Positions 39,639 to 51,945 are shown, counted from the stretch's first letter. The stretch: DNA of 64,000 nucleotides from Gordonia crocea (GCF_009932435.1 NZ_BJOU01000017.1:124001-188000), one strand, 5' to 3'. A program made the numbers and translations. The notes: a model not told the origin generated them from the sequence alone.

Positions 39639-42153
39639 CGCCGGTCTCCGACGTCGAGCCGTCGCGCGTCAACGGCAGGTCGACGACCATGGTCGTTCCG
39701 CCGCCCGGTGTATCCCCGGCCGTCAGTCGCCCGCCCATCGCGGCAACGAAGCCGTGCGCGACAGACAGACCGAGACCCACCCCGGAGCCGGCGCGGCCGT
39801 GGTCGCCGTACTGCTGGAACGGACGGAAAGCGCGCTCGCGCTCCTCGGGCGGGATCCCCGCACCGTGGTCCACCACGCGCACCAGACAACGCTCCTCGCC
39901 CGCGTCCGACACGTCGACGGCCGTCTCGACCCCGACCGTGCCGCCGCCGTGCAGCAGCGCGTTGTCGATCAGGTTGGCCAGCGCCCGCTCCAGCAGACCC
40001 GCGTCGGCGTACGCCCAGGAGCATCCCACTCGGACCTCCGCGGAACGGTTACCGGAGGCGAGCACCCGATGGATCACCTCCGGCAGATAGATGCGGTTCA
40101 CCACGGGAGAAACGACCCCGGCGGCGAGCCTCGAGGAGTCGAGCAGGTTGCCCACCAGCGCCGTCAGCTGGTCCAGCGACTCCTCGATGGTGGCCAGCAG
40201 TTCGGCCGTGTCCTCGTCGTCCAGCGTCCAGTTCGGGCTGCGCAGGCTGGACACCGCTGCCTTGGCCGCGGCGAGCGGCGTCCGCAGGTCGTGGCTGACC
40301 GCGGCGAGCAGGGCGCGCCGGAGTTCGTCGGTCCGCGCGATCTCGTCCGCCTCGGCCGCCTGCCCGGCCAGCCGGTCCCGTTCGACCGCTGCCGCGACCT
40401 GGTCGGCGACGGCGGAGAGCACGCGGCGATCGCGCACGTCGACCTCCGGGCCGCGCAAGAGCAGCGCGTACTGCCCGCCCGACGCCTCGCACACCGTGGA
40501 CGCGGCATCGGCCGTGACGGGCAGATCCGATCCGACGAACGCCCGCACATCGGTCTCCCGGTCGCCGCGCCGAATGAGCGCGACCGCGTCCTGCTGATAG
40601 GTCTCCTGCACACGCCCCAGCAGATCGGGCACCGCCGCGTCGTTGAGCACAGCGCTGGAGAACGCCGAGAGCAGTTCGGCGTCACGACTGGCCTGCCTCG
40701 CCTCCCGGCGGCGCCTGTTCGCCGAATCCACCAGTGCGGCAACGGCTATCGCGGTGATCAGCATGACCGCGATGGTGATGATGCTGTCCGGCTCGCTGAT
40801 CGTGAAGGTGCGTCGCGGGTGGGCGAACAGAAAGTTGAGCAGCAGGCCCGACACCAGTGCCGACAGCACAGCGGCCCCGACACCGCCGAGCAGGGCGACG
40901 GCGAGGATGCCGATGGTGAACACCGCGGACTCGCTGGCCAGTCCGAGATGCTCGTCGAGCGGGACCAGGACGGCCCCGACGAACACCGGAATCACGACGG
41001 CCAGGACCCAGGTCAACGGGCGGTGGAAGCGGGTCGCCCGGATGTCGAGCGGGTTGCGCCGCGCCGACGCCTGATCGTGGGTGACCATGTGCACGTCGAT
41101 CTTGCCGCTGTCGCGGACGACCGCCGCACCCACCCCCTCGTCGAACAGCCTGCGCCAACGCGGCCGGCGCGAGGTTCCCAGGACCAACTGCGTCGCATTG
41201 ACGCCGCGGGCGTACTCGAGGAGGGTTTCGGGCACGTCGTCTCCGACAATGGTGCTGATCGACGCACCGAATCCGGCCGCGAGCGACCGCAGTGCCTCCA
41301 TGTCGACGGCGGTGTTGACGAGCCCGTCGCCGCGCACGACACGGACGACCAAGAGTTCGGCGCTCGACCGCGATGCGATGCGGCGGGCCCGGCGGATCAA
41401 CGCCGCCGATTCCAGCCCGCCGGTGATGGCGACGACCACCCGCTCGCGCGCCTCCCAGGTGTCGGTAATCGCATTCGCGGCGCGGTAGTCGGCCAGCTTC
41501 TCGTCGACGCGGTCGGCGAGCCAGAGCAGGGCGAGTTCACGGAGCGCGGTGAGATTCCCCTGACGGAAGAAGCTCGCCAGCGCTCCCTCCGCTCGTTCCG
41601 GGCCGTACACCTTTCCGTCGGCCAGCCTGCGACGCAGTGCCTGCGGCTCGATGTCGACCAGCTCGATCTGATCGGCGCGACGCACCGCGTCATCCGGAAC
41701 GGTCTCGCGCTGGATGACGCCGGTGATCCCGGCGACGACGTCGTTCAGGCTCTCCAGGTGCTGGATGTTCACCGTCGAGAGGACATCGATGCCGGCGTCG
41801 AGGATGTCGTCGATGTCGTTCCAGCGCTTGGGATGCCGCGATCCGGGCGCGTTGCTGTGCGCGAGCTCGTCGACCAGCACGACCCTTGGCTTGCGCGCCA
41901 GCACCGCGTCGAGACCCATCTCCTCCAGCACCGTTCCGCGATACTCGACGCGTCGGCGCGGCACGACTTCGAGGCCCTCCGCCATCGCGGCGGTGGCAGC
42001 GCGTCCGTGTGTCTCGACGAACCCGATCACGACGTCGACGCCGTCGGCCCGCAGGTGCTGGGCACGATCGAGCATCTCGAAGGTCTTGCCGACGCCCGGC
42101 GCACACCCCAGGAACACCTCGAGTTGTCCCCTCGCCGCGGCGGCCGAGTTCAT
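39631..42153 (-). CDS. kdpD: KdpD sensor histidine kinase
   Basis: Senses potassium or turgor and phosphorylates KdpE. The 840-residue protein starts with the KdpD domain (Walker A-like FLGCAPGVGKTFEML, DELAHSNAPGSRHPKRW), then a USP-like domain, four membrane helices (about 385-480), a GAF-like region, the dimerisation box AVSHDLRTPLAAAK with the phospho-His, and an ATPase domain ending GVGLGLSVAHGFVAAMGG. The USP region and Walker A are the parts known to sense c-di-AMP or ATP in other species. It begins 28 bp after kdpC ends. Confidence 0.95.
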   Translation of the reverse strand: MNSAAAARGQLEVFLGCAPGVGKTFEMLDRAQHLRADGVDVVIGFVETHGRAATAAMAEGLEVVPRRRVEYRGTVLEEMGLDAVLARKPRVVLVDELAHSNAPGSRHPKRWNDIDDILDAGIDVLSTVNIQHLESLNDVVAGITGVIQRETVPDDAVRRADQIELVDIEPQALRRRLADGKVYGPERAEGALASFFRQGNLTALRELALLWLADRVDEKLADYRAANAITDTWEARERVVVAITGGLESAALIRRARRIASRSSAELLVVRVVRGDGLVNTAVDMEALRSLAAGFGASISTIVGDDVPETLLEYARGVNATQLVLGTSRRPRWRRLFDEGVGAAVVRDSGKIDVHMVTHDQASARRNPLDIRATRFHRPLTWVLAVVIPVFVGAVLVPLDEHLGLASESAVFTIGILAVALLGGVGAAVLSALVSGLLLNFLFAHPRRTFTISEPDSIITIAVMLITAIAVAALVDSANRRRREARQASRDAELLSAFSSAVLNDAAVPDLLGRVQETYQQDAVALIRRGDRETDVRAFVGSDLPVTADAASTVCEASGGQYALLLRGPEVDVRDRRVLSAVADQVAAAVERDRLAGQAAEADEIARTDELRRALLAAVSHDLRTPLAAAKAAVSSLRSPNWTLDDEDTAELLATIEESLDQLTALVGNLLDSSRLAAGVVSPVVNRIYLPEVIHRVLASGNRSAEVRVGCSWAYADAGLLERALANLIDNALLHGGGTVGVETAVDVSDAGEERCLVRVVDHGAGIPPEERERAFRPFQQYGDHGRAGSGVGLGLSVAHGFVAAMGGRLTAGDTPGGGTTMVVDLPLTRDGSTSETGDG

Positions 42154-42181
42154 AACCGAATCCTAGACACCCGACCGGCGG

Positions 42182-42844
42182 CTACCGCCGCGGCTGATCT
42201 CCGGCGTGCCGGCATGTACCGACCGTGTGACCGAGGGCGAGGTTGACCCGCAGCACGTTGACGCGGGGCTCGCCGAGGAAGCCCCACTGCCTGCCCTGCG
42301 TGTGTCGGGCGATGACTCCGCGGACCCGCGCCTGACTCGACCCGGTCGCGCGGGCAATGCGCGGCACCTGGATCGCGGCATATTCCGGCGAGATGTGCGG
42401 ATCCAGGCCCGACGCCGATCCGGTCACCGCATCGTCGGGAACCTGTGCGGGCGGCACGCCCTCCCGCGCCGCGATATGCGCGCGGCGGGCCGCGATCAAG
42501 CGGTGCAACTCGGGGTTGTTGGGGCCGAGGTTCGACGAAGCAGAGGCACCGGGATCGCCCGATGCGAGCGGATCGTCGCCGGTCCCGGCGACCCGTGAGT
42601 GCAGATACGGGTCGGGAGCCCCGGGCGGCACTTTCAGATCCACTCCGACTAGCTCGGAGCCGGAGGGGCAACCGCGCGCATCGGTGAGCACCGATCCGTC
42701 GGCCTTCGACGCGCCGAGGCGGGAGATCCCCCACGTGACGGTCGGGTAGACCAGTCCGAGCAGCACCGTCGCGGCGGCGAGCACGACCGCGCCGACCACG
42801 AGCTGGCGCAGCATTCCGGCCAGGAGTTTCTTCACAGGTCTCAC
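42182..42844 (-). CDS. kdpC: Potassium-transporting ATPase KdpC subunit
   Basis: Single-span subunit of the KdpFABC pump that stabilises ATP binding. The 220-residue protein has one N-terminal helix ([20 protein letters not shown]) and the conserved periplasmic parts [36 protein letters not shown] and [19 protein letters not shown] at 42844 overlaps the kdpB stop as GTGA; a GTG three codons later (VKKLLAG) is also possible. Confidence 0.93.
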   Translation of the reverse strand: MRPVKKLLAGMLRQLVVGAVVLAAATVLLGLVYPTVTWGISRLGASKADGSVLTDARGCPSGSELVGVDLKVPPGAPDPYLHSRVAGTGDDPLASGDPGASASSNLGPNNPELHRLIAARRAHIAAREGVPPAQVPDDAVTGSASGLDPHISPEYAAIQVPRIARATGSSQARVRGVIARHTQGRQWGFLGEPRVNVLRVNLALGHTVGTCRHAGDQPRR

Positions 42845-44934
42845 CCCATTCCGGGTAGCAGGCGGACGACGAGGTCGATCAGCGCGATGCCGACGAACGG
42901 CGTGATCACACCGCCGAGCCCGTAGATGAGTAGATTGCGGCCGAGCAGCCGGGAAGCGGAGTCGGCCCGGTACTTCACGCCGCGCAGCGACAGCGGGATC
43001 AGCGCGACGATGATCAGCGCGTTGAACACGACGGCCGAGACGATCGCCGACTGAGCCGAGTGCAGCCGCATGATGTTCAGCGACTCCAGCTGCGGGTAGG
43101 TCGAGATGAACAGGGCGGGCAGGATCGCGAAGTACTTCGCGAGGTCGTTCGCCAACGAGAAGGTCGTCAGCGCGCCGCGGGTGATCAGCAACTGTTTGCC
43201 GATCGCGACCACCTCGATGAGCTTCGTCGGATCGGAGTCGAGGTCGACCATGTTCCCGGCCTCTTTGGCCGCCGCGGTCCCGGTGTTCATCGCGACGCCC
43301 ACGTCGGCCTGGGCGAGGGCGGGAGCGTCGTTCGTCCCGTCACCGGTCATGGCGACCAGTCGCCCGTCGGCCTGTTCGTGCCGGATCAGGGCGAGCTTGT
43401 CTTCCGGCGTCGCCTCGGCGATGAAGTCGTCGACGCCCGCCTCGTCGGCGATCGCCCGCGCTGTGAGCGGGTTGTCGCCGGTCACCATCACGGTCCGGAT
43501 GCCCATCGCCCGCAACTGGGCGAAGCGGTCCCGCATGCCCTGCTTGACGACGTCGGACAGTTCGACGACCCCGAGGACGCGTGCCGGCCCGTCATCCTCC
43601 GTCGCGACGACCAACGGTGTCCCGCCGTTGCGGGCGATCTCGTCGACCGTCGTCCTGACGTCGGCGGCCACCGACCCGCCGGTCGACTCCACCCAGCCGG
43701 TGACCGCATCGGCCGCGCCTTTGCGAAGGCGATGGCGCCCAGTCGCGTCGTCGAGATCCATCCCGCTCATCCGGGTGTTAGCGGTGAACGCGACCACTTC
43801 GAACCGCGGATCGCTGCCGCTACGCGCCAACGCGAGTTCCGGTTCCGGCAGCGGCGCCACGCCGAATTCGCCGACGCACAGGTCGATGATGCTGCGTCCC
43901 TCCGGAGTGTCGTCGCCGAGGCTGCACCGGTAGACCGCCGAGGCGAGGTCGTCGCGGGTGACCCCGGGAGCCGCGTGCAGTGCGGTGGCCCGACGGTTGC
44001 CGTAGGTGATCGTGCCGGTCTTGTCCATCAGCAGGGTGTCGACGTCACCGGCGGCCTCGACGGCCCGGCCGCTCATGGCGAGGACGTTGCGCTGCACCAG
44101 CCGGTCCATCCCGGCGATGCCGATCGACGACAGGAGTGCGCCGATGGTGGTCGGGATCAGGCAGACGAGCAGCGCGATCAGCTTGACCGGGTCGGGCACG
44201 TCGCCGATGTAGTGCTGGAACGCCCCGGTGGAGAGCACCACCATCAGGAAGATCAGGGTGAGCGCGGTGAGCAGGATGTTCAGCGCGACCTCGTTCGGCG
44301 TCTTCTTCCGCGACGATCCTTCCACCAGGGCGATCATGCGGTCGACGAAGGTCTGACCCGGCTCGGTCGTAATCCGCACGACGATCCGGTCCGAGAGCAC
44401 CACGGTGCCGCCCGTCACGGCGCTGCGATCGCCGCCGGATTCGCGCACCACCGGGGCGGACTCGCCGGTGATCGCGGATTCGTCGACGGTGGCGATCCCC
44501 TCGACGATCTCGCCGTCGCCCGCGATGACTTCACCCGCTTCGACGACGATCAGGTCGCCGACGGCCAATCGGGCGCCGGGCACCTCGGTGAGCCGATCGT
44601 CATCGTCGAGGCGGCGCGCGATCGTGTCCCGCTTCACCTTTCGCAAGCTGTCCGCCTGGGCGCGGCCGCGGCCTTCGGCGACGGCCTCGGCCAGGTTGGC
44701 GAACAGCACGGTGAACCACAGCCAGGCGACGACTGCCCACGCGAACATCGACGGGCGCCAGACGGCGAGAGCGGTGCAGATCACGGCGCCGACGTAGACG
44801 ACGAACATCACCGGGTTGCGGGCCTGATCCTTCGGATTCAGCTTGGCCAGCGCTTGCGGGACCGCGTCGGCCAGCTGGCGGGCGTCGAAGGCGCCGCGCC
44901 CGACGAACGCGTCGTGCTCGGGATGGGGACTCAT
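42841..44934 (-). CDS. kdpB: Potassium-transporting ATPase KdpB subunit
   Basis: The P-type ATPase catalytic subunit, 697 residues. It has the actuator loop [14 protein letters not shown], the phosphorylation motif [11 protein letters not shown], the [10 protein letters not shown] nucleotide-binding segment and the hinge [22 protein letters not shown]. The start [14 protein letters not shown] at 44934 overlaps the kdpA stop (ATGA). The frame stays open far upstream through kdpA, but that part is a shadow. Confidence 0.96.
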   Translation of the reverse strand: MSPHPEHDAFVGRGAFDARQLADAVPQALAKLNPKDQARNPVMFVVYVGAVICTALAVWRPSMFAWAVVAWLWFTVLFANLAEAVAEGRGRAQADSLRKVKRDTIARRLDDDDRLTEVPGARLAVGDLIVVEAGEVIAGDGEIVEGIATVDESAITGESAPVVRESGGDRSAVTGGTVVLSDRIVVRITTEPGQTFVDRMIALVEGSSRKKTPNEVALNILLTALTLIFLMVVLSTGAFQHYIGDVPDPVKLIALLVCLIPTTIGALLSSIGIAGMDRLVQRNVLAMSGRAVEAAGDVDTLLMDKTGTITYGNRRATALHAAPGVTRDDLASAVYRCSLGDDTPEGRSIIDLCVGEFGVAPLPEPELALARSGSDPRFEVVAFTANTRMSGMDLDDATGRHRLRKGAADAVTGWVESTGGSVAADVRTTVDEIARNGGTPLVVATEDDGPARVLGVVELSDVVKQGMRDRFAQLRAMGIRTVMVTGDNPLTARAIADEAGVDDFIAEATPEDKLALIRHEQADGRLVAMTGDGTNDAPALAQADVGVAMNTGTAAAKEAGNMVDLDSDPTKLIEVVAIGKQLLITRGALTTFSLANDLAKYFAILPALFISTYPQLESLNIMRLHSAQSAIVSAVVFNALIIVALIPLSLRGVKYRADSASRLLGRNLLIYGLGGVITPFVGIALIDLVVRLLPGMG

Positions 44935-46652
44935 GACAGGGCCTCCGCGATCGGTCCCAGCGCCATCGCCGGGAGGAAGGTCAGGCCGGCGACCAGGACG
45001 ACCGTGCCGACGAGCAGGACGCCGAACAGCACGCCGTGGGTGGGAAGCAGTCCGCTGTCGGGCACGGCGGCCGACAGCCGTGCGGCGTCGGGGGTCGCGT
45101 CGGGCGTGGCATCGGCGGACACCGCCGCCCGGGGAATCTGCTCGGCGAGCAGACCGGCGAGGGCGAGGACGAGCAGTATCGGGACGAGCCGGCCGAAGAA
45201 CATCGCGAGGCCCAGGGAGATCTGGAACCAGTCGGTGGTGACGGTGAACCCGCCGAAGGCGCTGCCGTTGTTGTTCGCCGCCGAGGCATATGCGTAGAGG
45301 ACCTCGCTGAACCCGTGGGCGGCACCGGCGCTGCCGTGCGGCCCGGAGTTCAGCAGGAAGTCGGGCGTGGACCGGCCGACCAGCGTGATCGCGGCGCCGC
45401 TCAGAACGATCGCCGGCATCGTCAGGAGGTAGAGCGCGACCAGGGTCATTTCGCGCCGGCCAATCTTCTTCCCCCCGAACTCCGGGGTGCGCCCGACCAT
45501 GAGACCGCCGACGAAGACGGTCGTGATCGCCAGGACGAGGATTCCGTACAGGCCCGAACCGACTCCGCCGGGAGCGATCTCGCCCAGCAGCATGTTCCAC
45601 AGCAGCACCCCGCCCGACCCCGGGGACAGACTGTCGTGTGCGGCGTTCACCGCTCCCGTCGACGTCCCCGTCGTCGACACCCCGAACAGGATGCTGCCCG
45701 GCACGCCGAACCGCGTCTCGATGCCCTCCAGCCCGGACTGGCGCGTCTGCAGATACCAGGCCAGCGCGAGCATCCCCGACCAGAGCGCGGCCATGACGGC
45801 GAGCAGGGTGAGGCCTTGGCGCCGGTCGCCGACGAGAGTTCCGTAGGTGCGGGTGAGGCACACCGGGATCACCAGGATCGCGAGCACCTGGACCACATTG
45901 GTGAGCGGAGTCGGGTTGGCGAACGGGTGCGCCGAGTTCGCCGCCAGCGTTCCACCGCCGTTGGTCCCGAGTAGTTTGATCGCCTCTTGCGACGCGAACG
46001 GCCCGATCGGGCTGCGGGCGTGCCGGCCGTCGAGCAGCGTGTAGTCGACCCCGGTCCGCCACGACTGAACGGCGCCCGCGGCGAGAAAGACGACGGCGAC
46101 GATCAGCGCGATCGGCAGCAGGATGCGCACCGTGCCGCGAACCAGGTCGACCCAGAAGTTCCCCAGATCGCCGGTGCCGGCACGGCTGGCGATCCCGCGG
46201 ACGAGCGCGATCGCCACGGCCATGCCGACCGCCGCGGAGACGAAGTTCTGCACGGCGAGCCCGAGCATCTGCACGAGATTGCTCATGACGAGTTCCGGCG
46301 AATACGACTGCCAGTTGGTGTTCGTCACGAAGGAGATCGCCGTGTTGAACGCCATTGCCGGCGAGACGCCGAGCTTCCCATCCGCCCAGGGGAGAAGCCC
46401 CTGGAACCGCTGTAGGGCGTATACGACGAGGATCGAGACAACAGAGAAGCTCAGCACGCTGATCGCATAGGCGCGCCAGCTCTGCCCGGCACCCGAGTCG
46501 ACGCGCGCCACCCGGTAGACGAGTCGTTCCACGGCGAGGGCGCGCGCGCCGCGGTAGACCGACGCCATGTAGTCCCCGAGGGGGACGTACAGGGCGGCCA
46601 GGGCGACCACGATCGCCGCGACCTGCAGCAGCCCGCTTGCCGTGTCGGACAC
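44931..46652 (-). CDS. kdpA: Potassium-transporting ATPase KdpA subunit
   Basis: The K+-channel-like subunit of the pump, 573 residues with about ten membrane helices. Selectivity-filter-type sequences are [52 protein letters not shown] and [13 protein letters not shown], as in KdpA. GTG at 46652 ([10 protein letters not shown]) lies 2 bp after the kdpF stop and gives the normal N-terminus. Confidence 0.95.
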   Translation of the reverse strand: MSDTASGLLQVAAIVVALAALYVPLGDYMASVYRGARALAVERLVYRVARVDSGAGQSWRAYAISVLSFSVVSILVVYALQRFQGLLPWADGKLGVSPAMAFNTAISFVTNTNWQSYSPELVMSNLVQMLGLAVQNFVSAAVGMAVAIALVRGIASRAGTGDLGNFWVDLVRGTVRILLPIALIVAVVFLAAGAVQSWRTGVDYTLLDGRHARSPIGPFASQEAIKLLGTNGGGTLAANSAHPFANPTPLTNVVQVLAILVIPVCLTRTYGTLVGDRRQGLTLLAVMAALWSGMLALAWYLQTRQSGLEGIETRFGVPGSILFGVSTTGTSTGAVNAAHDSLSPGSGGVLLWNMLLGEIAPGGVGSGLYGILVLAITTVFVGGLMVGRTPEFGGKKIGRREMTLVALYLLTMPAIVLSGAAITLVGRSTPDFLLNSGPHGSAGAAHGFSEVLYAYASAANNNGSAFGGFTVTTDWFQISLGLAMFFGRLVPILLVLALAGLLAEQIPRAAVSADATPDATPDAARLSAAVPDSGLLPTHGVLFGVLLVGTVVLVAGLTFLPAMALGPIAEALS

Positions 46653-46654
46653 GC

Positions 46655-46753
46655 TCAGAACCTCTCGGGGTCGACGAGAGCGAGCAGCAGGTAGCCGGCG
46701 ACAGCTGCCGCGACGACGAGCAGCGCGACGATCACCACGCCGTCGCCACTCAT
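46655..46753 (-). CDS. kdpF: Potassium-transporting ATPase KdpF subunit
   Basis: A 32-residue single-span peptide: [17 protein letters not shown], then [15 protein letters not shown]. The [12 protein letters not shown] ending is the KdpF signature; it stabilises the KdpABC complex. Start at 46753 overlaps the preceding small ORF by four bases (ATGA) and the stop lies 2 bp before kdpA. Confidence 0.93.
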   Translation of the reverse strand: MSGDGVVIVALLVVAAAVAGYLLLALVDPERF

Positions 46754-46842
46754 CGCCGGGCCGATCGGTCGAGCGCGTGGACCGCCCACGCGCACAGCAG
46801 CACCGCGCCAACGACGATGCCCACCATCACCAGATCCGCCAT
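46750..46842 (-). CDS. 30-residue putative membrane peptide at the head of the kdp operon
   Basis: MADLVMVGIVVGAVLL, then [14 protein letters not shown], then stop. One hydrophobic helix and a basic C-terminus. A GGAGG site 5 bp before the ATG at 46842 is among the best in the region, and its stop overlaps the kdpF ATG, so kdpF translation is probably coupled to it. No family is recognised. It may be a further Kdp-associated peptide or simply a translational lead for kdpF. Confidence 0.65.
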   Translation of the reverse strand: MADLVMVGIVVGAVLLCAWAVHALDRSARR

Positions 46843-46976
46843 CAGGCCTCCGCTCGTCTCCGCACGCACTCGGTGCGCTACATCGACGATCGGCCCGGCG
46901 GTCAGGCGACAGCCAGCGCCTTAACGCGATTCATACGGACGGGCCCGCAGTCTTGATGCGGCCTAGACAACGAGGC

Positions 46977-49553
<2,577 letters not shown>

Positions 49554-49600
49554 TTCGGTACTACCTCTCGTCTGGCCTGCGGGAATGTCACCGCAGGAAA

Positions 49601-49621
49601 GTTTAGTCTCCCGGACTCAAT
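49601..49621. promoter_or_regulatory. HAIR-like HspR operator 1 upstream of clpB
   Basis: GTTTAGT-N7-ACTCAAT matches the HspR-associated inverted repeat CTTGAGT-N7-ACTCAAG at 11 of 14 positions with the exact 7-bp spacer. It starts 48 bp before the clpB start codon. hspR is encoded at 60908-61312. Confidence 0.7.
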
Positions 49622-49640
49622 GTTGTCCGTCGACTAGTCC

Positions 49641-49666
49641 AACTTCGAGATAGTTGAGTCTATTCC
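49641..49666 (-). promoter_or_regulatory. Candidate SigH-type promoter of clpB
   Basis: On the minus strand GGAATA (49666-49661) and GTT (49643-49641) are 17 bp apart, fitting the SigH consensus GGAAYA-N16-18-GTT. The -35 box lies inside the spacer of HAIR-like site 2. In M. tuberculosis clpB belongs to both the SigH and HspR regulons. Confidence 0.6.
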
Positions 49667-49673
49667 GCTCAGG
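49653..49673. promoter_or_regulatory. HAIR-like HspR operator 2 upstream of clpB
   Basis: GTTGAGT-N7-GCTCAGG matches the HAIR consensus at 11 of 14 positions with the 7-bp spacer, 100 bp before clpB. Binding here would cover the candidate SigH -35 element. Confidence 0.65.
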
Positions 49674-49701
49674 TTTAAGTGGCAGATTCCAGCGCCAACC
49701 C

Positions 49702-50190
49702 CTAGCGCACGGTGATGACCGTCGAGCAGTTCGGGGCCGGGATGGACCACAGCGCGTTGCTGTTGACCGCGTTGAGCGTCAGCCGGACCGGGCCGCGGCC
49801 GAGGTGCGACGTGCGGATCGCGATCTGGTGGGTGCCGACGTAGGGCGGCGACACATTCCGGTTGGAGAACCGGACCCCACGCTGACCGGTGCGCAGGTTG
49901 TGGAAGTCCAGCCGCATGCGCGAGTTGTAACCCGCCCCCACCCACACACTGCTGAACTCGGTGATGAGGTAGGTGGTGCCCGCATACTCCGACACGATCA
50001 CGCGTGTCGGGTTGTACGGCAGGTCGACGACGTTGGGGCTGATCTGGGTACAACCGCCCAACGGGTAGACCCGGGACGCCTGCGCCGCACCGGCCCCGGT
50101 GGCCACGGCAACGCCGGCCGCGGCGACAACCGCCACGGCGGCCGCGGCCACCCGGGTGCGAACGCTATGGGCAATCGGTTTCGTGTTCAT
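49702..50190 (-). CDS. Exported protein of unknown function
   Basis: A 162-residue protein with a Sec signal (VRTRVAAAAVAVVAAAGVAV, cleavage after AQA near residue 39). The mature domain has two Cys (GGCTQISPN and APNCSTVITVR near the ends) and is beta-rich: PTRVIVSEYAGTTYLITEFS, MRLDFHNLRTGQRGV. It resembles a small secreted Ig-like fold with a terminal disulfide. GGAGG lies 5 bp before the ATG at 50190. No family recognised. Confidence 0.78.
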   Translation of the reverse strand: MNTKPIAHSVRTRVAAAAVAVVAAAGVAVATGAGAAQASRVYPLGGCTQISPNVVDLPYNPTRVIVSEYAGTTYLITEFSSVWVGAGYNSRMRLDFHNLRTGQRGVRFSNRNVSPPYVGTHQIAIRTSHLGRGPVRLTLNAVNSNALWSIPAPNCSTVITVR

Positions 50191-50273
50191 CAGTCCTCCA
50201 GGTTCCGACGACTTCAGTCATTTCGGACCCTACGACGAGCACACCGCCCTGAGAACCCCTCCCAAGGACCCTC

Positions 50274-50305
50274 ACAGGGGGCTACCAGCCCCTGTCGAGC
50301 AGGGG
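50274..50305. promoter_or_regulatory. Overlapping mutually exclusive stem-loops in the 50191-50396 intergenic region
   Basis: ACAGGGG (50274-50280) can pair with CCCCTGT (50289-50295); CCCCTG (50289-50294) can instead pair with CAGGGG (50300-50305). One strand is shared, an attenuator-like layout. It lies about 90 bp before the start of the small exported protein at 50397. Confidence 0.5.
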
Positions 50306-50337
50306 ACCGCGGTCCATTTGAACAATCATTGATTTCT

Positions 50338-50350
50338 TGGGAAGTTCCCA
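50338..50350. promoter_or_regulatory. Short palindrome before a small exported protein
   Basis: TGGGAA and TTCCCA are perfect 6-bp arms around one G, 46 bp before the ATG at 50397. It lies beside the AT-rich stretch AACAATCATTGATTTCTT, the probable promoter. Confidence 0.45.
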
Positions 50351-50396
50351 GGTGAAACGCCTATCGGTGGTTGGAGATGCCGGTTACCGTCAAGCC

Positions 50397-50639
50397 ATGG
50401 CACGTGTCCGAATCGGTCTTCTCCCTCTCGGTGCCGCCACCCTGGCCGCCACCTCGACCCTGCTGGTGAGCACGACGGCCGCCGCGGCTCCCCCCGAGGT
50501 CGGACAACCGTGTGCCGGCGCAGAGATCGGCCGCAAGGTCACCGACAGCAAGGGTCGGACGATCATGTGCAACAACTACCGCTGGCAGATCTATCAGGGT
50601 CAGCGCCCGAGCCACCCCTGGGCCGACAACCAGCGCTAA
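50397..50639 (+). CDS. Small exported protein of unknown function
   Basis: An 80-residue protein with a Sec signal (MARVRIGLLPLGAATLAATS, cleavage after AAA near residue 31). The mature part of about 49 residues has two Cys (QPCAGAEIG and TIMCNNYRW), and GRKVTDSKGRTIMCNNYRWQ resembles the small C-rich beta-hairpin found in several actinobacterial secreted proteins. ATG at 50397 gives the shortest signal; the frame is open 20 codons further. Convergent with the frameshifted PLP gene across a tandem repeat. Confidence 0.72.
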   Translation: MARVRIGLLPLGAATLAATSTLLVSTTAAAAPPEVGQPCAGAEIGRKVTDSKGRTIMCNNYRWQIYQGQRPSHPWADNQR

Positions 50640-50641
50640 CC

Positions 50642-50719
50642 GCCGACTGGGCCCTCATTTCCGCCGACTGGGCCCTCATTTCCGCCGACTGGGCCCTCAT
50701 TTCCGTCGACTGGGCCCTA
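50642..50719. repeat. 21-bp tandem repeat, three full units and one partial
   Basis: Units of GCCGACTGGGCCCTCATTTC plus one C begin at 50642, 50663 and 50684; a fourth (GTCGACTGGGCCCTA) begins at 50705 and its end supplies the TAG stop of the PLP gene in its intact frame. Each unit holds the palindrome GGGCCC. It fills the gap between two convergent genes. Confidence 0.9.
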
Positions 50720-51828
50720 GGTCCGGACGAAGTGGGTCGCCCACTCGTCGACGATCCGCCCGTCGGCGTCGACGACCGCCACCACCGGCCAGCGGTCAAA
50801 CGCCCCACAGGGGTGCGAGATCCCCAGGTCCACCAGATCCCCGACGGCCAGTTCCCCTCCGCCAGGCGCACCACCGCGTGGTGGTCGTAGAGTGCCGCGA
50901 CCGTGCCCCGGCACCGTTTGCGCTGTGTCGCGCGCGCATCGAAGGCCCCCAGGACGGTCGGCAGGTCCGCGTCATGCGGCACATCGCGCTTGCCCGCCCC
51001 GACGACCACCACCCCCGACTCGGGCGTCGACAGCACCTCCGCGCGGACCGTCACCGCCGGCACCAACCCCGCGATCGGCGAAACCCGTTGGTAGAGGCCG
51101 TGATCGTGCACGATGTAGCAGCCCGACCGCAGGGTCACCACCGCGCCCGGCACCGCGCGCACCGGCGCCGCCGCGGCCACCACCCGATCGGGGAAGGTTG
51201 ATCCGCCCGCGGTGAACACCGGGCGCTCGGTTTCGAACATGGTGACCAGCTCGACGAAGACGTCGGCGGCACGGCGCAGATGGTCGTCGACGACGGCCAG
51301 CGCCGACGCCTCGCGCGACGTCGCTTCCGGGCCCACCGCCTCGTAGGCCGACACCCCGACCAGCCTCAGCGCGCGCGACGCCCGGATCCGCTGAGCCAGC
51401 GTCGACGCGGCCCGCCCGTCGCGGACACCGGTCCGTCCGCCCCTCCGGCCGATATCGATCAACACGTCGGTGATCACCCCCGCCTCGCGGGCCGCGGATT
51501 CCGCCAGCACCACCCCGCGTTCAGAGTCGACGAGAATCATCACCTCCGCGTCGAGTCGCCAGATCCGTTGCAGGGCAATGGGATTGACCATCTGGTTGGC
51601 GACGAGGATCCGGCGGCACCCCCACGAGGCAGCGACCGCAGCCTGGTCGGCGGTGGCCACGGTGACCGCCGCCGCACCGGCCGCGAGCTGCCTCTCGACG
51701 ATCGGCCGGCACATCGTCGTCTTGATATGCGGCCACAGCTCGACGCCGTTGGCGCTGCACCACTTCGCCATCGTCGCAACGTTCGACGCCAACTGCGGCA
51801 GCGCAATCCTCATCTGCGGAAAGGTCAC
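50717..51828 (-). pseudogene. D-amino-acid deaminase/alanine racemase-like PLP protein with frameshift
   Basis: A fold-III PLP protein related to D-serine deaminase-like and D-threonine aldolase-like enzymes. The N-terminal barrel has LWPHIKTTMCRPIVERQLA, whose Lys should hold PLP, VLIDIGRRGGRTGV and VFTAGGSTFPDR; the middle has SGCYIVHDHGL. At 50854-50857 (four C on the plus strand) the frame breaks: the conserved end GELAVGDLVDLGISHPCGAF to DEWATHFVRT continues in a frame that would need one more base. The catalytic dyad region GISHPC is in that second frame. Unshifted, translation runs to 50563 through the tandem repeats. It is a true mutation or a sequencing error in a homopolymer. Confidence 0.8.
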
Positions 51829-51945
51829 CGAGTCAGTGTGTCACCCGCCACCGAGACAAACCTATGCGTGAGTCCTTATATGTGCGATGCTGGTCATGTC
51901 CGAGTTGTCCGACGAAGTACGACCCGACCCTGCAAGGAACCCACC

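Noticed and set aside
44935..46062. Upstream extension of the kdpB frame through kdpA
   Set aside because: KdpA is conserved there in another frame; kdpB has a proper ATG at 44934 overlapping the kdpA stop.
46843..46976. Gene in the 134-bp gap between clpB and the kdp operon
   Set aside because: No plausible start with ribosome binding site and no conserved peptide; probably holds the kdp promoter.
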